Assembly: GCA_910579495.1 (NCBI GenBank)
Contig: CAJTVD010000032.1
Location: 1-38,646 of the forward strand
Origin: an uncultured Lachnospiraceae bacterium
Lineage (GTDB): Bacteria; Bacillota; Clostridia; Lachnospirales; Lachnospiraceae
Direction: 5' to 3'
DNA: 38,646 nt
The position numbers and the translations under genes were made by a program. The notes below the pieces were generated by a model that was given only the letters and a program-made list of their open reading frames with translations, made no database searches and had not been told where the DNA came from. Below, one piece after another: positions 24,483 through 32,890 of the stretch (positions within the stretch are counted from its first letter, which is position 1; every line of letters starts with the position of its first letter).

Positions 24483-25807
24483 TAGAGGAATTGCTGAAAA
24501 CCAAGCAGTACACGGGCCTTCGCCAGAAGATGGAGGAGATGAACATTGCGGACCTTGGGGCGGCCATGGAAGAACTGAGCCGGGAGGACCTGCTTAGGAG
24601 CTTCCGCATCCTGCCCAAAAATATGGCGGCGGATGTCTTTTCCTATCTGGAGGTGGACAGCCAGCAGTTTATTATCACCAGCCTGTCTGAAAATGACGCG
24701 GCGGGCATTATTGATAATCTGATGGCGGACGATGCTGCCGACCTTTTAGAGGAAATGCCGGCGAATATTGTAAAAAAACTGCTTGCCAATGCCAACCCGG
24801 AGACAAGGAGGGATATCAACCATCTGCTGCGTTATCCGGAGGATTCCGCCGGAAGCATTATGACAGTGGAGTACGTGGACCTAAAAGAAAATATGACCAT
24901 AGAGGACGCCATAGGCCGTATCAGGAAGGTAGGAATGGACAGTGAGACCATCAACATCTGTTATGTGCTGGACGCCAAAAGGACGCTGGTGGGGACCGTT
25001 GCCCTGCGCTATCTGCTGATCAGCCCCTGGGATGCGGTGATCGGTGACATCATGCATGAAAATGTGGTTTATATCAATACGCTGATGGACCAGGAGGAGG
25101 TTGCCAGGCAGTTCCAGAAGTATGATTTTACCGCTATGCCCGTGGTGGACAACGAAAAGCGCCTGGTGGGCATTATCACGGTTGACGATATTGTGGATAT
25201 CCTTCAGGAAGAGGCTACGGAGGATATGGAAAAGATGGCGGCAATCGTGCCTTCGGACAAGCCTTATATGAAGACCAGCGTTGTGGAAACCTGGAAAAAG
25301 CGGATGCCCTGGCTGTTGCTTTTAATGATATCCGCTGCTTTTACCGGGAGCATCCTTACAGCCTTTGAGGATGCGCTGATGGCTTACGGCGTGCTGATCG
25401 CCTATATCCCCATGCTCATGGACACCGGGGGGAATGCCGGGGGCCAGGCCAGCGTTACCATTATCCGTGGGCTGTCTTTGGGTGAAATTGAGTTCGGTGA
25501 CGGGTTCCGGGTGGTATGGAAGGAGATGCGGGTGGCGCTTTTGTGCGGGATTACTTTGGCGGCTGCGAACTTTTTAAAGCTCCTTTTCTTTGACAGGGTG
25601 GGCGTTACGGTAGCCCTTGTAGTGTGCCTGACCCTGGTGGCGGCGGTCCTCATCGCCAAGGTGGTGGGGTGCACCCTGCCCCTGCTTGCCAAGAAGGTGG
25701 GGTTCGACCCGGCGGTTATGGCAAGCCCCTTTATCACGACGATAGTGGATGTGCTGTCCCTGCTGGTATATTTCCGGATTGCGGCGGCATTGCTTCACAT
25801 TGGATAG
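24455..25807 (+). CDS. mgtE: MgtE magnesium transporter
   Basis: A 450-residue Mg2+ channel. The N-terminal MgtE-N domain (about 10-130, with DADDAADLLEEMPA-like sequence) and a CBS pair (about 135-255, with EDSAGSIMTVEYV and IGDIMHENVVYI) act as cytoplasmic Mg2+ sensors. Five membrane segments follow, with the pore-region motif MDTGGNAGGQAS and a conserved C-terminal pattern (VASPFITTIVD-like). AAAGGAG lies 8 nt before the ATG. I looked for an M-box riboswitch in the 215 nt upstream and did not see its conserved core; a possible leader peptide lies there instead. A bidirectional terminator follows. Confidence 0.95.
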   Translation: MEKIRDFEVVEELLKTKQYTGLRQKMEEMNIADLGAAMEELSREDLLRSFRILPKNMAADVFSYLEVDSQQFIITSLSENDAAGIIDNLMADDAADLLEEMPANIVKKLLANANPETRRDINHLLRYPEDSAGSIMTVEYVDLKENMTIEDAIGRIRKVGMDSETINICYVLDAKRTLVGTVALRYLLISPWDAVIGDIMHENVVYINTLMDQEEVARQFQKYDFTAMPVVDNEKRLVGIITVDDIVDILQEEATEDMEKMAAIVPSDKPYMKTSVVETWKKRMPWLLLLMISAAFTGSILTAFEDALMAYGVLIAYIPMLMDTGGNAGGQASVTIIRGLSLGEIEFGDGFRVVWKEMRVALLCGITLAAANFLKLLFFDRVGVTVALVVCLTLVAAVLIAKVVGCTLPLLAKKVGFDPAVMASPFITTIVDVLSLLVYFRIAAALLHIG

Positions 25808-25838
25808 CGCCCAAGGTGGCCAATATAAGATAAATTAC

Positions 25839-25873
25839 AAAAAAACCGGCTGAAGGATGTTCAGCCGGTTTTT
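25839..25873. terminator. Bidirectional terminator between mgtE and typA
   Basis: AAAAACCGGCTGAA and TTCAGCCGGTTTTT pair perfectly with a 5-nt loop, between convergent genes. Confidence 0.93.
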
Positions 25874-25887
25874 GGATGGGTAAAGCT

Positions 25888-27735
25888 TTATTCCTGGGCA
25901 AGGGCCGCTGACCGCATGGCAGCCCGTTTGCGCAGGGTAGGGTCTAAAATCTTTTTCCGGATACGGAGAGATTTGGGGGTAACCTCCAAAAGCTCGTCGG
26001 TATCAATAAATTCCAGTGCCTGTTCCAGGCTAAGCACCCTGGGCGGCACAAGGCGCAGGGCTTCGTCTGCACTGGAAGAGCGGGTATTGGTAAGCTGTTT
26101 CTTTTTGCACACGTTCAGCTCAATATCCTCCCCTTTCCCGTTCTGGCCGATGACCATGCCGGAGTATACCTTTTCCCCGGGGCTGATAAAAAGGGAACCC
26201 CGCTCCTGGGCGTTATAAAGCCCGTAGGTAATAGCTTCCCCTGCCTCAAAGGCGATCAGGGAACCTTGCTTGCGGTACTGGATATCCCCCTTGTAGGGGC
26301 CGTACCCGTCGAAAACGCTGTTCATGATACCGTTCCCCCTGGTATCTGTCATAAATTCCCCGCGGTAGCCAATCAGCCCTCTGGAAGGGATGGAAAAGGA
26401 CAGCCGGGTATAGCCCCTGGAGGCAGTCCCCATGTTCTGGAGTTCTCCTTTGCGCTGGCTGAGCTTTTCAATGACGGAACCGGAAAATTCCTCCGGTACG
26501 TCAATATAGCAAAGCTCCATGGGCTCTAATTTCTTTCCGTTTTCATCTTTTTTGTAAAGGACCTCTGCTTTGCTTACTGCAAATTCATAGCCTTCCCGGC
26601 GCATATTTTCAATGAGCACAGACAGATGCAGTTCTCCCCGCCCGGAGACCTTGAAGGCTTCCGTGGTGTCAGTTTCCTCTACCCGCAGGGATACGTCCGT
26701 GTTCAGCTCCCGGAAAAGACGGTCACGGAGATGGCGGCTGGTGACATATTTCCCTTCCTTTCCTGCAAGGGGGGAGTCATTGACAATAAAATGCATGGCA
26801 ATGGTAGGCTCCGAAATTTTCTGGAAAGGGATGGGGGTGGGATGATCCGGGGAGCAGAGGGTATCGCCGATATGGAGGTCGGAAATACCGGAAATGGCAA
26901 CAATAGAGCCGGTGTGCGCTTCCTGGACGTCCACTTTATTTAACCCGTCAAATTCGTAGAGCTTGCTCACCTTTACCTTCCGCAGCTTGTCCGGGGCGTG
27001 GTGGTTGACGATGACCACTTCCTGGTTCACCCGCACAGAACCGTTGTCTACCCTGCCCACGCCGATCCTTCCCACATATTCATTATAATCAATGGTACTG
27101 ATAAGCACCTGGGTGCCTGCCTCTGGGTCCCCTTCCGGGGCAGGGATATAGTTCAGGATGGTCTCAAACAGGGGTTCCATATTGACGCCGGGGGTTTTGG
27201 GGTCTAAAGAGGCGGTGCCTGTCTTGGCGGAAGCGAACACAAAAGGACAGTCAAGCTGGGACTCGTCCGCGTCCAGGTCAAGGAAAAGCTCTAAGACCTG
27301 ATCCACAACCTCCTCCGGGCGGGCTTCCGGCCGGTCAATTTTATTCACGCAGGCAATCACAGGGAGCTTCAGCTCCAGGGCCTTGTGGAGCACGAATTTG
27401 GTCTGGGGCATTGCCCCTTCAAAGGCATCCACCACAAGGATAACGCCGTTTACCATTTTAAGCACCCGCTCCACCTCGCCGCCAAAGTCCGCATGCCCGG
27501 GGGTGTCTATGATGTTGATCTTGGTGCTTTTATAAGTGACGGCGGTATTTTTGGAAAGAATGGTAATACCCCGTTCCCGCTCAATATCGTTGGAATCCAT
27601 AACCCGTTCTGCCACCGCCTGGTTTTCGCGGAATACGCCGCTTTGTTTTAAAAGCTCGTCCACCAGGGTGGTCTTGCCATGGTCTACATGGGCGATGATG
27701 GCAATGTTCCTTACATTTTCCTGTTTCTGTTTCAT
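25888..27735 (-). CDS. typA: Ribosome-associated GTPase TypA/BipA
   Basis: A 615-residue translational GTPase of normal length. G1 is AHVDHGKTTL at residues 15-24, G3 is DTPGHADFGGEVERVL and G4 is NKID. Domains II, III and V follow, with the BipA-type C-terminus (ERGSLFISPGEKVYSGMVIG). It binds the ribosome and helps 50S assembly and stress or low-temperature growth. AAGGAG precedes the ATG. It is a single-gene unit with its own promoter at 27778-27807. Confidence 0.96.
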   Translation of the reverse strand: MKQKQENVRNIAIIAHVDHGKTTLVDELLKQSGVFRENQAVAERVMDSNDIERERGITILSKNTAVTYKSTKINIIDTPGHADFGGEVERVLKMVNGVILVVDAFEGAMPQTKFVLHKALELKLPVIACVNKIDRPEARPEEVVDQVLELFLDLDADESQLDCPFVFASAKTGTASLDPKTPGVNMEPLFETILNYIPAPEGDPEAGTQVLISTIDYNEYVGRIGVGRVDNGSVRVNQEVVIVNHHAPDKLRKVKVSKLYEFDGLNKVDVQEAHTGSIVAISGISDLHIGDTLCSPDHPTPIPFQKISEPTIAMHFIVNDSPLAGKEGKYVTSRHLRDRLFRELNTDVSLRVEETDTTEAFKVSGRGELHLSVLIENMRREGYEFAVSKAEVLYKKDENGKKLEPMELCYIDVPEEFSGSVIEKLSQRKGELQNMGTASRGYTRLSFSIPSRGLIGYRGEFMTDTRGNGIMNSVFDGYGPYKGDIQYRKQGSLIAFEAGEAITYGLYNAQERGSLFISPGEKVYSGMVIGQNGKGEDIELNVCKKKQLTNTRSSSADEALRLVPPRVLSLEQALEFIDTDELLEVTPKSLRIRKKILDPTLRKRAAMRSAALAQE

Positions 27736-27777
27736 ATAGTTTACTCCTTGGAAATTTATCGCATTTCAAACCGCTTT

Positions 27778-27807
27778 AGTATAGCACCATTCTCTGGAAG
27801 TTGTAAA
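27778..27807 (-). promoter_or_regulatory. Promoter of typA
   Basis: Minus strand: TTTACA (27807-27802), an 18-bp spacer and TATACT (27783-27778). Confidence 0.65.
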
Positions 27808-27930
27808 TATCAAATTCCACAGAAACCAATTTTCAAAACCGCTATGTGCAGGAGGGGCAACCGCTGCCGCGCTTTAGGGGAGGCTTAATATAAAAAGCCG
27901 TGGCTTTAGGGGAAATTGCAGATTGTTTTG

Positions 27931-27959
27931 TTGTATTTGCCTGGGAAGCTGTGTATAAT
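27931..27959 (+). promoter_or_regulatory. Promoter of the short leader/ncRNA before the SSB-like gene
   Basis: TTGTAT, a 17-bp spacer and a perfect TATAAT. The gap 27736-28153 (418 nt) holds this promoter, the typA promoter, a short AAAGCC/GGCTTT palindrome near 27895, the short transcript described next, and otherwise nothing I recognise. Confidence 0.6.
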
Positions 27960-27965
27960 AACTAT

Positions 27966-28026
27966 AGGATTAGCCAGAGTATTTGGCTGAAGTTGTGAGG
28001 CATCTCCCTGGCGGGGTGCTTTTTTT
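27966..28026 (+). ncRNA. Candidate short RNA or attenuated leader (~61 nt)
   Basis: From the predicted start, hairpin AGCCA/TGGCT (around 27972-27988) is followed by the terminator hairpin GCATCTCC (28000-28007)/GGGGTGC (28013-28019) and seven T. GCCAG in the first hairpin is also complementary to CTGGC in the terminator loop, so two exclusive folds are possible. It is either an attenuator for the SSB-like gene 128 nt downstream or a stand-alone small RNA. Confidence 0.45.
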
Positions 28027-28153
28027 ATACGTAGGGGCAGGCTATCCCTGTCGGATTATGCGGTAACTGACAGTTCTACATAAAAAATTTTCTCATATAA
28101 ATAGTAATACGTGACAGGAAAAAATTCTTAAAGAGTAAGAAGGGAGAACTAAA

Positions 28154-28783
28154 ATGACAGATAAGGTAATCGAAAACAACCAGGTGGTAATCATGGGGGA
28201 AATCGTAAGCGATTTTGTATTCAGTCATGAAATATTCGGGGAAGGTTTTTATATGGTGGATGTAAATGTTCCCAGATTAAGTGAATCCAGTGATATTATT
28301 CCGCTGATGGTATCAGAGCGTCTGATTAATGTGGAGGAGGACTATAAAGGGTTAAATATTATGGTTCAGGGGCAGTTCCGCTCCTATAACCGTCACGAAG
28401 AGCGCAAAAACCGTCTGGTGCTTTCCGTATTTGCCAGAGAAATTGAGTTTGTGGACGAGACGCCGGAAAGCTCCAAGACCAATCAGATTTACCTTGACGG
28501 CTATATCTGCAAGGAGCCTATTTACAGGAAAACGCCCCTGGGGCGTGAAATTGCCGACCTGCTTCTTGCCGTGAACAGGCCATACGGCAAAAGCGACTAC
28601 ATACCCTGCATCTGCTGGGGCAGGAACGCCAGGTTTGCCAGCAATTTTTCCGTGGGTACCAGGTGTGAAATCTGGGGAAGGATCCAGAGCAGGGAGTACA
28701 TGAAGCGGCTTTCCGAGGAGGACGCGGAAAAGAGGATTGCTTACGAGGTATCAGTAAGCAAGCTGGAGCTGATGGAAGAGTAA
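28154..28783 (+). CDS. SSB-like protein with two OB-folds
   Basis: A 209-residue protein annotated here by fold. Residues about 8-105 and 110-205 each look like an OB-fold: NQVVIMGEIVSDFVFSHEIF, then NQIYLDGYICKEPIYRKTPL with VNRPYGKSDYIPCICWGRNA, which resembles the SSB/PriB core. The second half is closer to bacterial single-stranded DNA-binding proteins than the first. There is no acidic DDDIPF-type tail, so it is probably not the main replicative SSB. GGGAG precedes the ATG. It is preceded by an apparent attenuator and followed by the dapA promoter. Confidence 0.7.
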   Translation: MTDKVIENNQVVIMGEIVSDFVFSHEIFGEGFYMVDVNVPRLSESSDIIPLMVSERLINVEEDYKGLNIMVQGQFRSYNRHEERKNRLVLSVFAREIEFVDETPESSKTNQIYLDGYICKEPIYRKTPLGREIADLLLAVNRPYGKSDYIPCICWGRNARFASNFSVGTRCEIWGRIQSREYMKRLSEEDAEKRIAYEVSVSKLELMEE

Positions 28784-28850
28784 GGGGCAGATGTGCAGGC
28801 TGCAAAGACAGCCTGGGTGGAGGCATCTTTTGCAAGCTTATAAGCATAAA

Positions 28851-28896
28851 ATCATAGCATCTATGCGTTGACAGCTTTTTCGCATGGTGCTATGAT
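28851..28896 (+). promoter_or_regulatory. dapA promoter embedded in an inverted repeat
   Basis: TTGACA (28868-28873), a 17-bp spacer and TATGAT (28891-28896). The flanking arms ATCATAGCATCTATGCG (28851-28867) and CGCATGGTGCTATGAT (28881-28896) form a long imperfect inverted repeat that includes the -10 box. It could be an operator, or a hairpin ending the upstream transcript (followed by ATTTTTATATTATT). Confidence 0.65.
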
Positions 28897-28983
28897 ATTT
28901 TTATATTATTGGAAAGAATTTCTGGCGCAGAACAGGCGATGGTGGGCGGCTGCTATTATTAGCCCGCACAGCACGCTTTTTTT

Positions 28984-29094
28984 ACAATAAGCCGACTCGC
29001 GGAGCGTGGAGGCGTTTGTTACAATAAGCCGGCCCGCGGAGCGTGGAGGCGTTTGTTACAATAAGCCGGCCTGCGGAGCGTGAAGGCATTTGTT
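28984..29094 (+). repeat. Three tandem copies of a 37-bp palindromic repeat
   Basis: Units start at 28984, 29021 and 29058 with exact 37-bp spacing and no spacers. Each reads ACAATAAGCCG, then CYCGCGGAGCGTG or a close variant, then GGCGTTTGTT or GGCATTTGTT. ACAA/TTGT, GCC/GGC and CTC/GAG make each unit an imperfect hairpin. The array begins right after a seven-T tract and lies inside the predicted dapA leader. The 358-nt gap 28784-29141 otherwise holds the dapA promoter and its RBS. Confidence 0.9.
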
Positions 29095-29141
29095 AAGCCC
29101 ACAAGGGCGGTTGCGGAACTGGAATAGGAGGAGGAACGAAT

Positions 29142-30026
29142 ATGGCAGTTTTTACGGGGGCAGGTGTTGCGATTGTCACACCTTTTAAGGCAAACGGAGA
29201 AGTAAATTATGAGAAATTCGGTGAGCTGGTGGAGGATCAGATTGCCGGGGGGACGGACGCGGTTATTGTGTGCGGGACTACCGGTGAGTCCTCCACCCTC
29301 ACCCATGAGGAGCATCTGGAGGTTATCAGGTACTGTATAGAGAAGGTGGCCGGGCGCATCCCCGTAGTGGCGGGAACCGGTTCAAACTGTACGGAAACGG
29401 CAGTGTACCTTTCCAGGGAAGCGGAAAAATACGGTGCGGACGCCCTGCTGCTTGTTACGCCTTATTACAATAAAGCTACCCAGAAAGGGCTTTATAAGCA
29501 TTATAAAACCATAGCGGATGCAGTAAAGATCCCCTGTATTATCTACAATGTACCCAGCCGTACCGGGTGCAATGTTGCGCCGGAGACCGTGGCAGCCCTT
29601 TGCAAGGATGTGGAAAATATTGTGGGGGTTAAGGAAGCCAGTGGGAATATTGCCCAGATAGCCAAGCTGATGTCTTTAAGTGATGGGAAGGTGGACCTGT
29701 ATTCAGGCAACGACGACCAGATTTTGCCGCTGCTTGCCCTGGGGGGGAAGGGCGTTATCTCTGTGACTTCCAATGTTGCGCCCAGGCAGACCCATGATAT
29801 CTGTGCGAAATTTTTCGCAGGGGATGTGGCTGGGAGCTGTGCGGAACAGCTCCGCATGATTCCTCTGTGCAACGCCCTTTTTAGCGAGGTGAATCCTATT
29901 CCGGTGAAAAAGGCGCTGAACCTGATGGGCAAGGAGGTTGGTTCCTTAAGATCGCCCCTTACGGATATGGAGGAGGCCAACGCGGCGAAGCTGGAAGCGG
30001 CGATGAAGGAATACGGAATATTATAA
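29142..30026 (+). CDS. dapA: 4-hydroxy-tetrahydrodipicolinate synthase
   Basis: Condenses pyruvate with aspartate semialdehyde, the first committed step to diaminopimelate and lysine. It has 294 residues, normal for DapA. The Schiff-base Lys164 (VGVKEASGN), Tyr135 (YNVPSRTG) and the GTTGES substrate loop at 45-50 are present. AGGAGGAGG precedes the ATG. It is followed 24 nt later by dapB, forming a small pathway operon. The leader of about 240 nt contains the 37-bp repeats; I see no lysine riboswitch. Confidence 0.96.
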   Translation: MAVFTGAGVAIVTPFKANGEVNYEKFGELVEDQIAGGTDAVIVCGTTGESSTLTHEEHLEVIRYCIEKVAGRIPVVAGTGSNCTETAVYLSREAEKYGADALLLVTPYYNKATQKGLYKHYKTIADAVKIPCIIYNVPSRTGCNVAPETVAALCKDVENIVGVKEASGNIAQIAKLMSLSDGKVDLYSGNDDQILPLLALGGKGVISVTSNVAPRQTHDICAKFFAGDVAGSCAEQLRMIPLCNALFSEVNPIPVKKALNLMGKEVGSLRSPLTDMEEANAAKLEAAMKEYGIL

Positions 30027-30050
30027 AAGGCACAAAGAGGGAGGCTGGTT

Positions 30051-30806
30051 ATGACAAAAGTGATTATGCATGGATGTAACGGCAAAATGGGGAAGATCAT
30101 TGCCGGGCTCATAGGGGAAGATGAGGAGATTACCTTGGTGGCAGGGGTGGATGCTATGGATGATGGGAAAAATCCTTTCCCGGTGTTCCAAAGCATCAAT
30201 GAATGTGATGCGGAAGCGGATGTGGTGATTGACTTTTCCACTGCCGGGGCAGTAGATGGCCTGCTGGCATATTGTGTTGAAAAGCAGGTTCCCTGTGTGC
30301 TGTGCACTACAGGGCTTAGCGAAGAACAGCTTGGAAAGGTGAAGGAAGCATCCGGGAAGGTAGCCATTTTAAAATCCGCCAATATGTCCCTGGGAATTAA
30401 TCTGCTGATGAAGCTTTTAAAGGAAGCGGCGGAGGTTTTAGCCCCTGCCGGCTTTGATATAGAGATCGTGGAGAAACACCACAGGATGAAGGTGGATGCC
30501 CCCAGCGGCACAGCCCTTGCCCTGGGGGATTCCATAAAGGAAGCCGTAGGCGATGAATATGGATATGTGTATGACAGAAGCGGCAGGAGAAAGAAGCGCC
30601 CCCAGAAGGAAATCGGGTTCTCCGCAGTGCGGGGAGGGACGATTGTGGGCGAGCATGATGTGATCTTCGCCGGGGCCGATGAGGTGGTCACTTTTTCCCA
30701 TACCGCCCTTTCCCGGGGCGTATTCGGAAAAGGGGCCATTGAAGCGGCAAAATTTTTAAAGGGAAAACCTGCCGGGCTTTATGATATGGGCCATGTGATC
30801 GGGTAG
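30051..30806 (+). CDS. dapB: 4-hydroxy-tetrahydrodipicolinate reductase
   Basis: Reduces the DapA product with NAD(P)H toward diaminopimelate, which feeds peptidoglycan and lysine. It has 251 residues. The N-terminal nucleotide-binding motif is GCNGKMGKII (8-17). The catalytic/substrate motif EKHHRMKVDAPSGTAL has His143-His144 and Lys147. NMSLGINLL at 111-119 is the conserved hinge. GAGGCTGG precedes the ATG. It is cotranscribed with dapA, and the next gene, fbp, starts about 20 nt later. Confidence 0.95.
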   Translation: MTKVIMHGCNGKMGKIIAGLIGEDEEITLVAGVDAMDDGKNPFPVFQSINECDAEADVVIDFSTAGAVDGLLAYCVEKQVPCVLCTTGLSEEQLGKVKEASGKVAILKSANMSLGINLLMKLLKEAAEVLAPAGFDIEIVEKHHRMKVDAPSGTALALGDSIKEAVGDEYGYVYDRSGRRKKRPQKEIGFSAVRGGTIVGEHDVIFAGADEVVTFSHTALSRGVFGKGAIEAAKFLKGKPAGLYDMGHVIG

Positions 30807-30826
30807 GGATGCACAGGGGAAGAAGA

Positions 30827-32788
30827 ATGGACGAACTGGATATAATGGAACTGAAATATTTAAAAAGCCTTGCCAGGCTGTATCCTGACATTGCCACGGC
30901 ATCCACGGAGATCATCAATCTTCAGGCAATCTTAAACCTGCCCAAGGGGACGGAGCATTTTATGACAGATATCCATGGGGAATACGAGCAGTTTAACCAT
31001 GTGCTGAAAAACGGCTCCGGCGCGGTGAGAAGGCAGATTGACGAAGAGTTCGGCAACACCTTAAGCAGCAAGGACAAAAAACTCCTGGCTACCTTAATTT
31101 ATTATCCCTATGAGAAGCTGGATATTGTGTCGCGGGAAGAGGATAATATTGAGGACTGGTACAAAATTACCCTCCACAGGCTGGTGCAGATTACCAAACG
31201 GGCGGCCTCCAAGTATACCCGGTCCAAGGTGCGCAAGGCGCTTCCGGAGGATTTTGCTTATATCATAGAAGAACTGATTACGGAGAAATTTGATATCTCC
31301 GATAAGGAAGGCTACTACAACGAAATTATCCATACCATCATACGGATAGGGAGGGCGCCGGATTTCATTGTGGCTATGAGCAACCTGATCCAGCGGCTGG
31401 TAGTAGACCATCTCCATATTGTGGGGGACATTTATGACAGGGGGCCAGGGCCCCATATTATCATGGATACCCTGATGAATTACCATTCGGTGGATATCCA
31501 GTGGGGGAACCATGACATTGTATGGATGGGGGCGGCCTGCGGGCATCTTGCCTGCATCGCCACAGTACTCCGGGTTGCCGCCAGGTACGGGAACCTGGAT
31601 ACCATAGAGGACGGCTATGGGATCAACCTGATCCCCCTTGCCACCTTTGCCCTGGATACTTACCAGGATACTGACTGTAAAGTTTTTACCATAAAGTATA
31701 ATACGGATTACAATACCAAAGACCTTAGCATGGATATGAAGATCCACAAGGCGATGGCCATAATCCAACTGAAGCTGGAAGGCCAGGTGATCAGGAAGCA
31801 CCCGGAGTTTGAGATGGACGGCAGGCTTCTTTTGGATAAAATCAATTATGAGAAAAAGACCGTGGCCATAGACGGAAAAGAATACGCCATGAGGGATACG
31901 GATTTCCCCACAGTAAATCCTGATGACCCCTATGCCCTGTCCCCGGATGAGGAACAGATGATGGCAAGGCTGCAGCAGGCTTTCCTTAAGTGTGAAAAGC
32001 TCCAGAAACATGTGCGTTTTCTTTATTCTAACGGCGGGCTTTATAAGATCCATAATTCCAACCTGCTTTACCATGGCTGTATGCCCCTGGATGAGGAGGG
32101 GAACTTTAAAGCGGTAAATGTGGACGGGAAAAATTACCGGGGCAGGGCTCTTTATGATGTCCTGGACAATTACGCCAGAAAAGGCTATTATGCCAAAAAC
32201 GACCCCTCCGGTATGAGAAAAGCCCAGGATTATATCTGGTATATCTGGGCAGGGCCTAATTCCCCGGTGTTCGGCAAGGATAAGATGGCAACCTTTGAGC
32301 GGTATTTTATAGAGGATAAGGAAACTCACAAAGAAACCAAGAATAGCTATTACTCCATGCTGGATGATGAAAAGGTGGTAAACCGGATCCTGGAGGAGTT
32401 TGGGCTTGACAAAAAGAAATCCCATATCATCAACGGGCATGTGCCTGTAGAGCTGAAAAAGGGTGAGACGCCCATTAAGTGTGACGGCAAGCTGCTGGTG
32501 ATCGACGGTGGATTTTCCAGGGCATACCAGAGCAAAACAGGGATTGCGGGCTATACGTTGGTGGCCAATTCCCATGGGATGCGCCTGGTGGCCCATGAAC
32601 CTTTTGAGTCTACAGAGTCAGCCATATTACATGAGTCCGATATCTTTTCAGATTCCACGGTAGTGGAGACGGTTCCTGCCAGGATCAGGGTTTCTGAGAC
32701 GGATATTGGCGCGGAGCTGCGGGAGACCATTAAGCAGCTTGAACAGCTCCTGGCGGCCTACAGGGACGGAATTATAGTAGAAAAATAA
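30827..32788 (+). CDS. fbp: Class III fructose-1,6-bisphosphatase
   Basis: Hydrolyses fructose-1,6-bisphosphate in gluconeogenesis. At 653 residues it has the long class III form of Firmicutes, with the calcineurin-like metal-binding motifs DIHGEYEQF, GDIYDRGPGPH and WGNHDIVWMG, and INGHVPV near the C-terminus. The N-terminal family segment ASTEIINLQAILNLPKGTEH is present. The ATG at 30827 follows AGGGGAAGA; an in-frame ATG at 30809 nearly touches the dapB stop. It may be cotranscribed with the dap genes, though it belongs to another pathway. A terminator follows. Confidence 0.95.
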   Translation: MDELDIMELKYLKSLARLYPDIATASTEIINLQAILNLPKGTEHFMTDIHGEYEQFNHVLKNGSGAVRRQIDEEFGNTLSSKDKKLLATLIYYPYEKLDIVSREEDNIEDWYKITLHRLVQITKRAASKYTRSKVRKALPEDFAYIIEELITEKFDISDKEGYYNEIIHTIIRIGRAPDFIVAMSNLIQRLVVDHLHIVGDIYDRGPGPHIIMDTLMNYHSVDIQWGNHDIVWMGAACGHLACIATVLRVAARYGNLDTIEDGYGINLIPLATFALDTYQDTDCKVFTIKYNTDYNTKDLSMDMKIHKAMAIIQLKLEGQVIRKHPEFEMDGRLLLDKINYEKKTVAIDGKEYAMRDTDFPTVNPDDPYALSPDEEQMMARLQQAFLKCEKLQKHVRFLYSNGGLYKIHNSNLLYHGCMPLDEEGNFKAVNVDGKNYRGRALYDVLDNYARKGYYAKNDPSGMRKAQDYIWYIWAGPNSPVFGKDKMATFERYFIEDKETHKETKNSYYSMLDDEKVVNRILEEFGLDKKKSHIINGHVPVELKKGETPIKCDGKLLVIDGGFSRAYQSKTGIAGYTLVANSHGMRLVAHEPFESTESAILHESDIFSDSTVVETVPARIRVSETDIGAELRETIKQLEQLLAAYRDGIIVEK

Positions 32789-32813
32789 GTACAGTTACTG
32801 TGCTGTGGCATTT

Positions 32814-32849
32814 AAAAAGGAGGCTGGACGCTGGTCCATGCCTCCTTTT
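32814..32849. terminator. Terminator between fbp and the Asn/Thr-rich lipoprotein gene
   Basis: AAAAAGGAGGC pairs with GCCTCCTTTT around an inner GGAC/GTCC stem, between convergent genes. Confidence 0.88.
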
Positions 32850-32890
32850 CCTGCTTCCGGGTACAGGACATACCCGGGAGCGTCTAAAAG

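Noticed and set aside
28984..29094. Tandem repeats as a CRISPR array
   Set aside because: Units are directly contiguous at 37 bp with no spacers, there are only three, and no cas genes are present.
28897..29141. Lysine riboswitch upstream of dapA
   Set aside because: The leader contains the 37-bp repeats and no recognisable L-box elements.
29543..30739. 398-residue minus-strand open frame over dapA/dapB
   Set aside because: It is the antisense shadow of two clear genes and is Ser/Thr/Pro-rich as expected for such shadows.
31094..32596. 500-residue minus-strand open frame inside fbp
   Set aside because: It is the shadow of the well-supported fbp gene, with no RBS or known motif.
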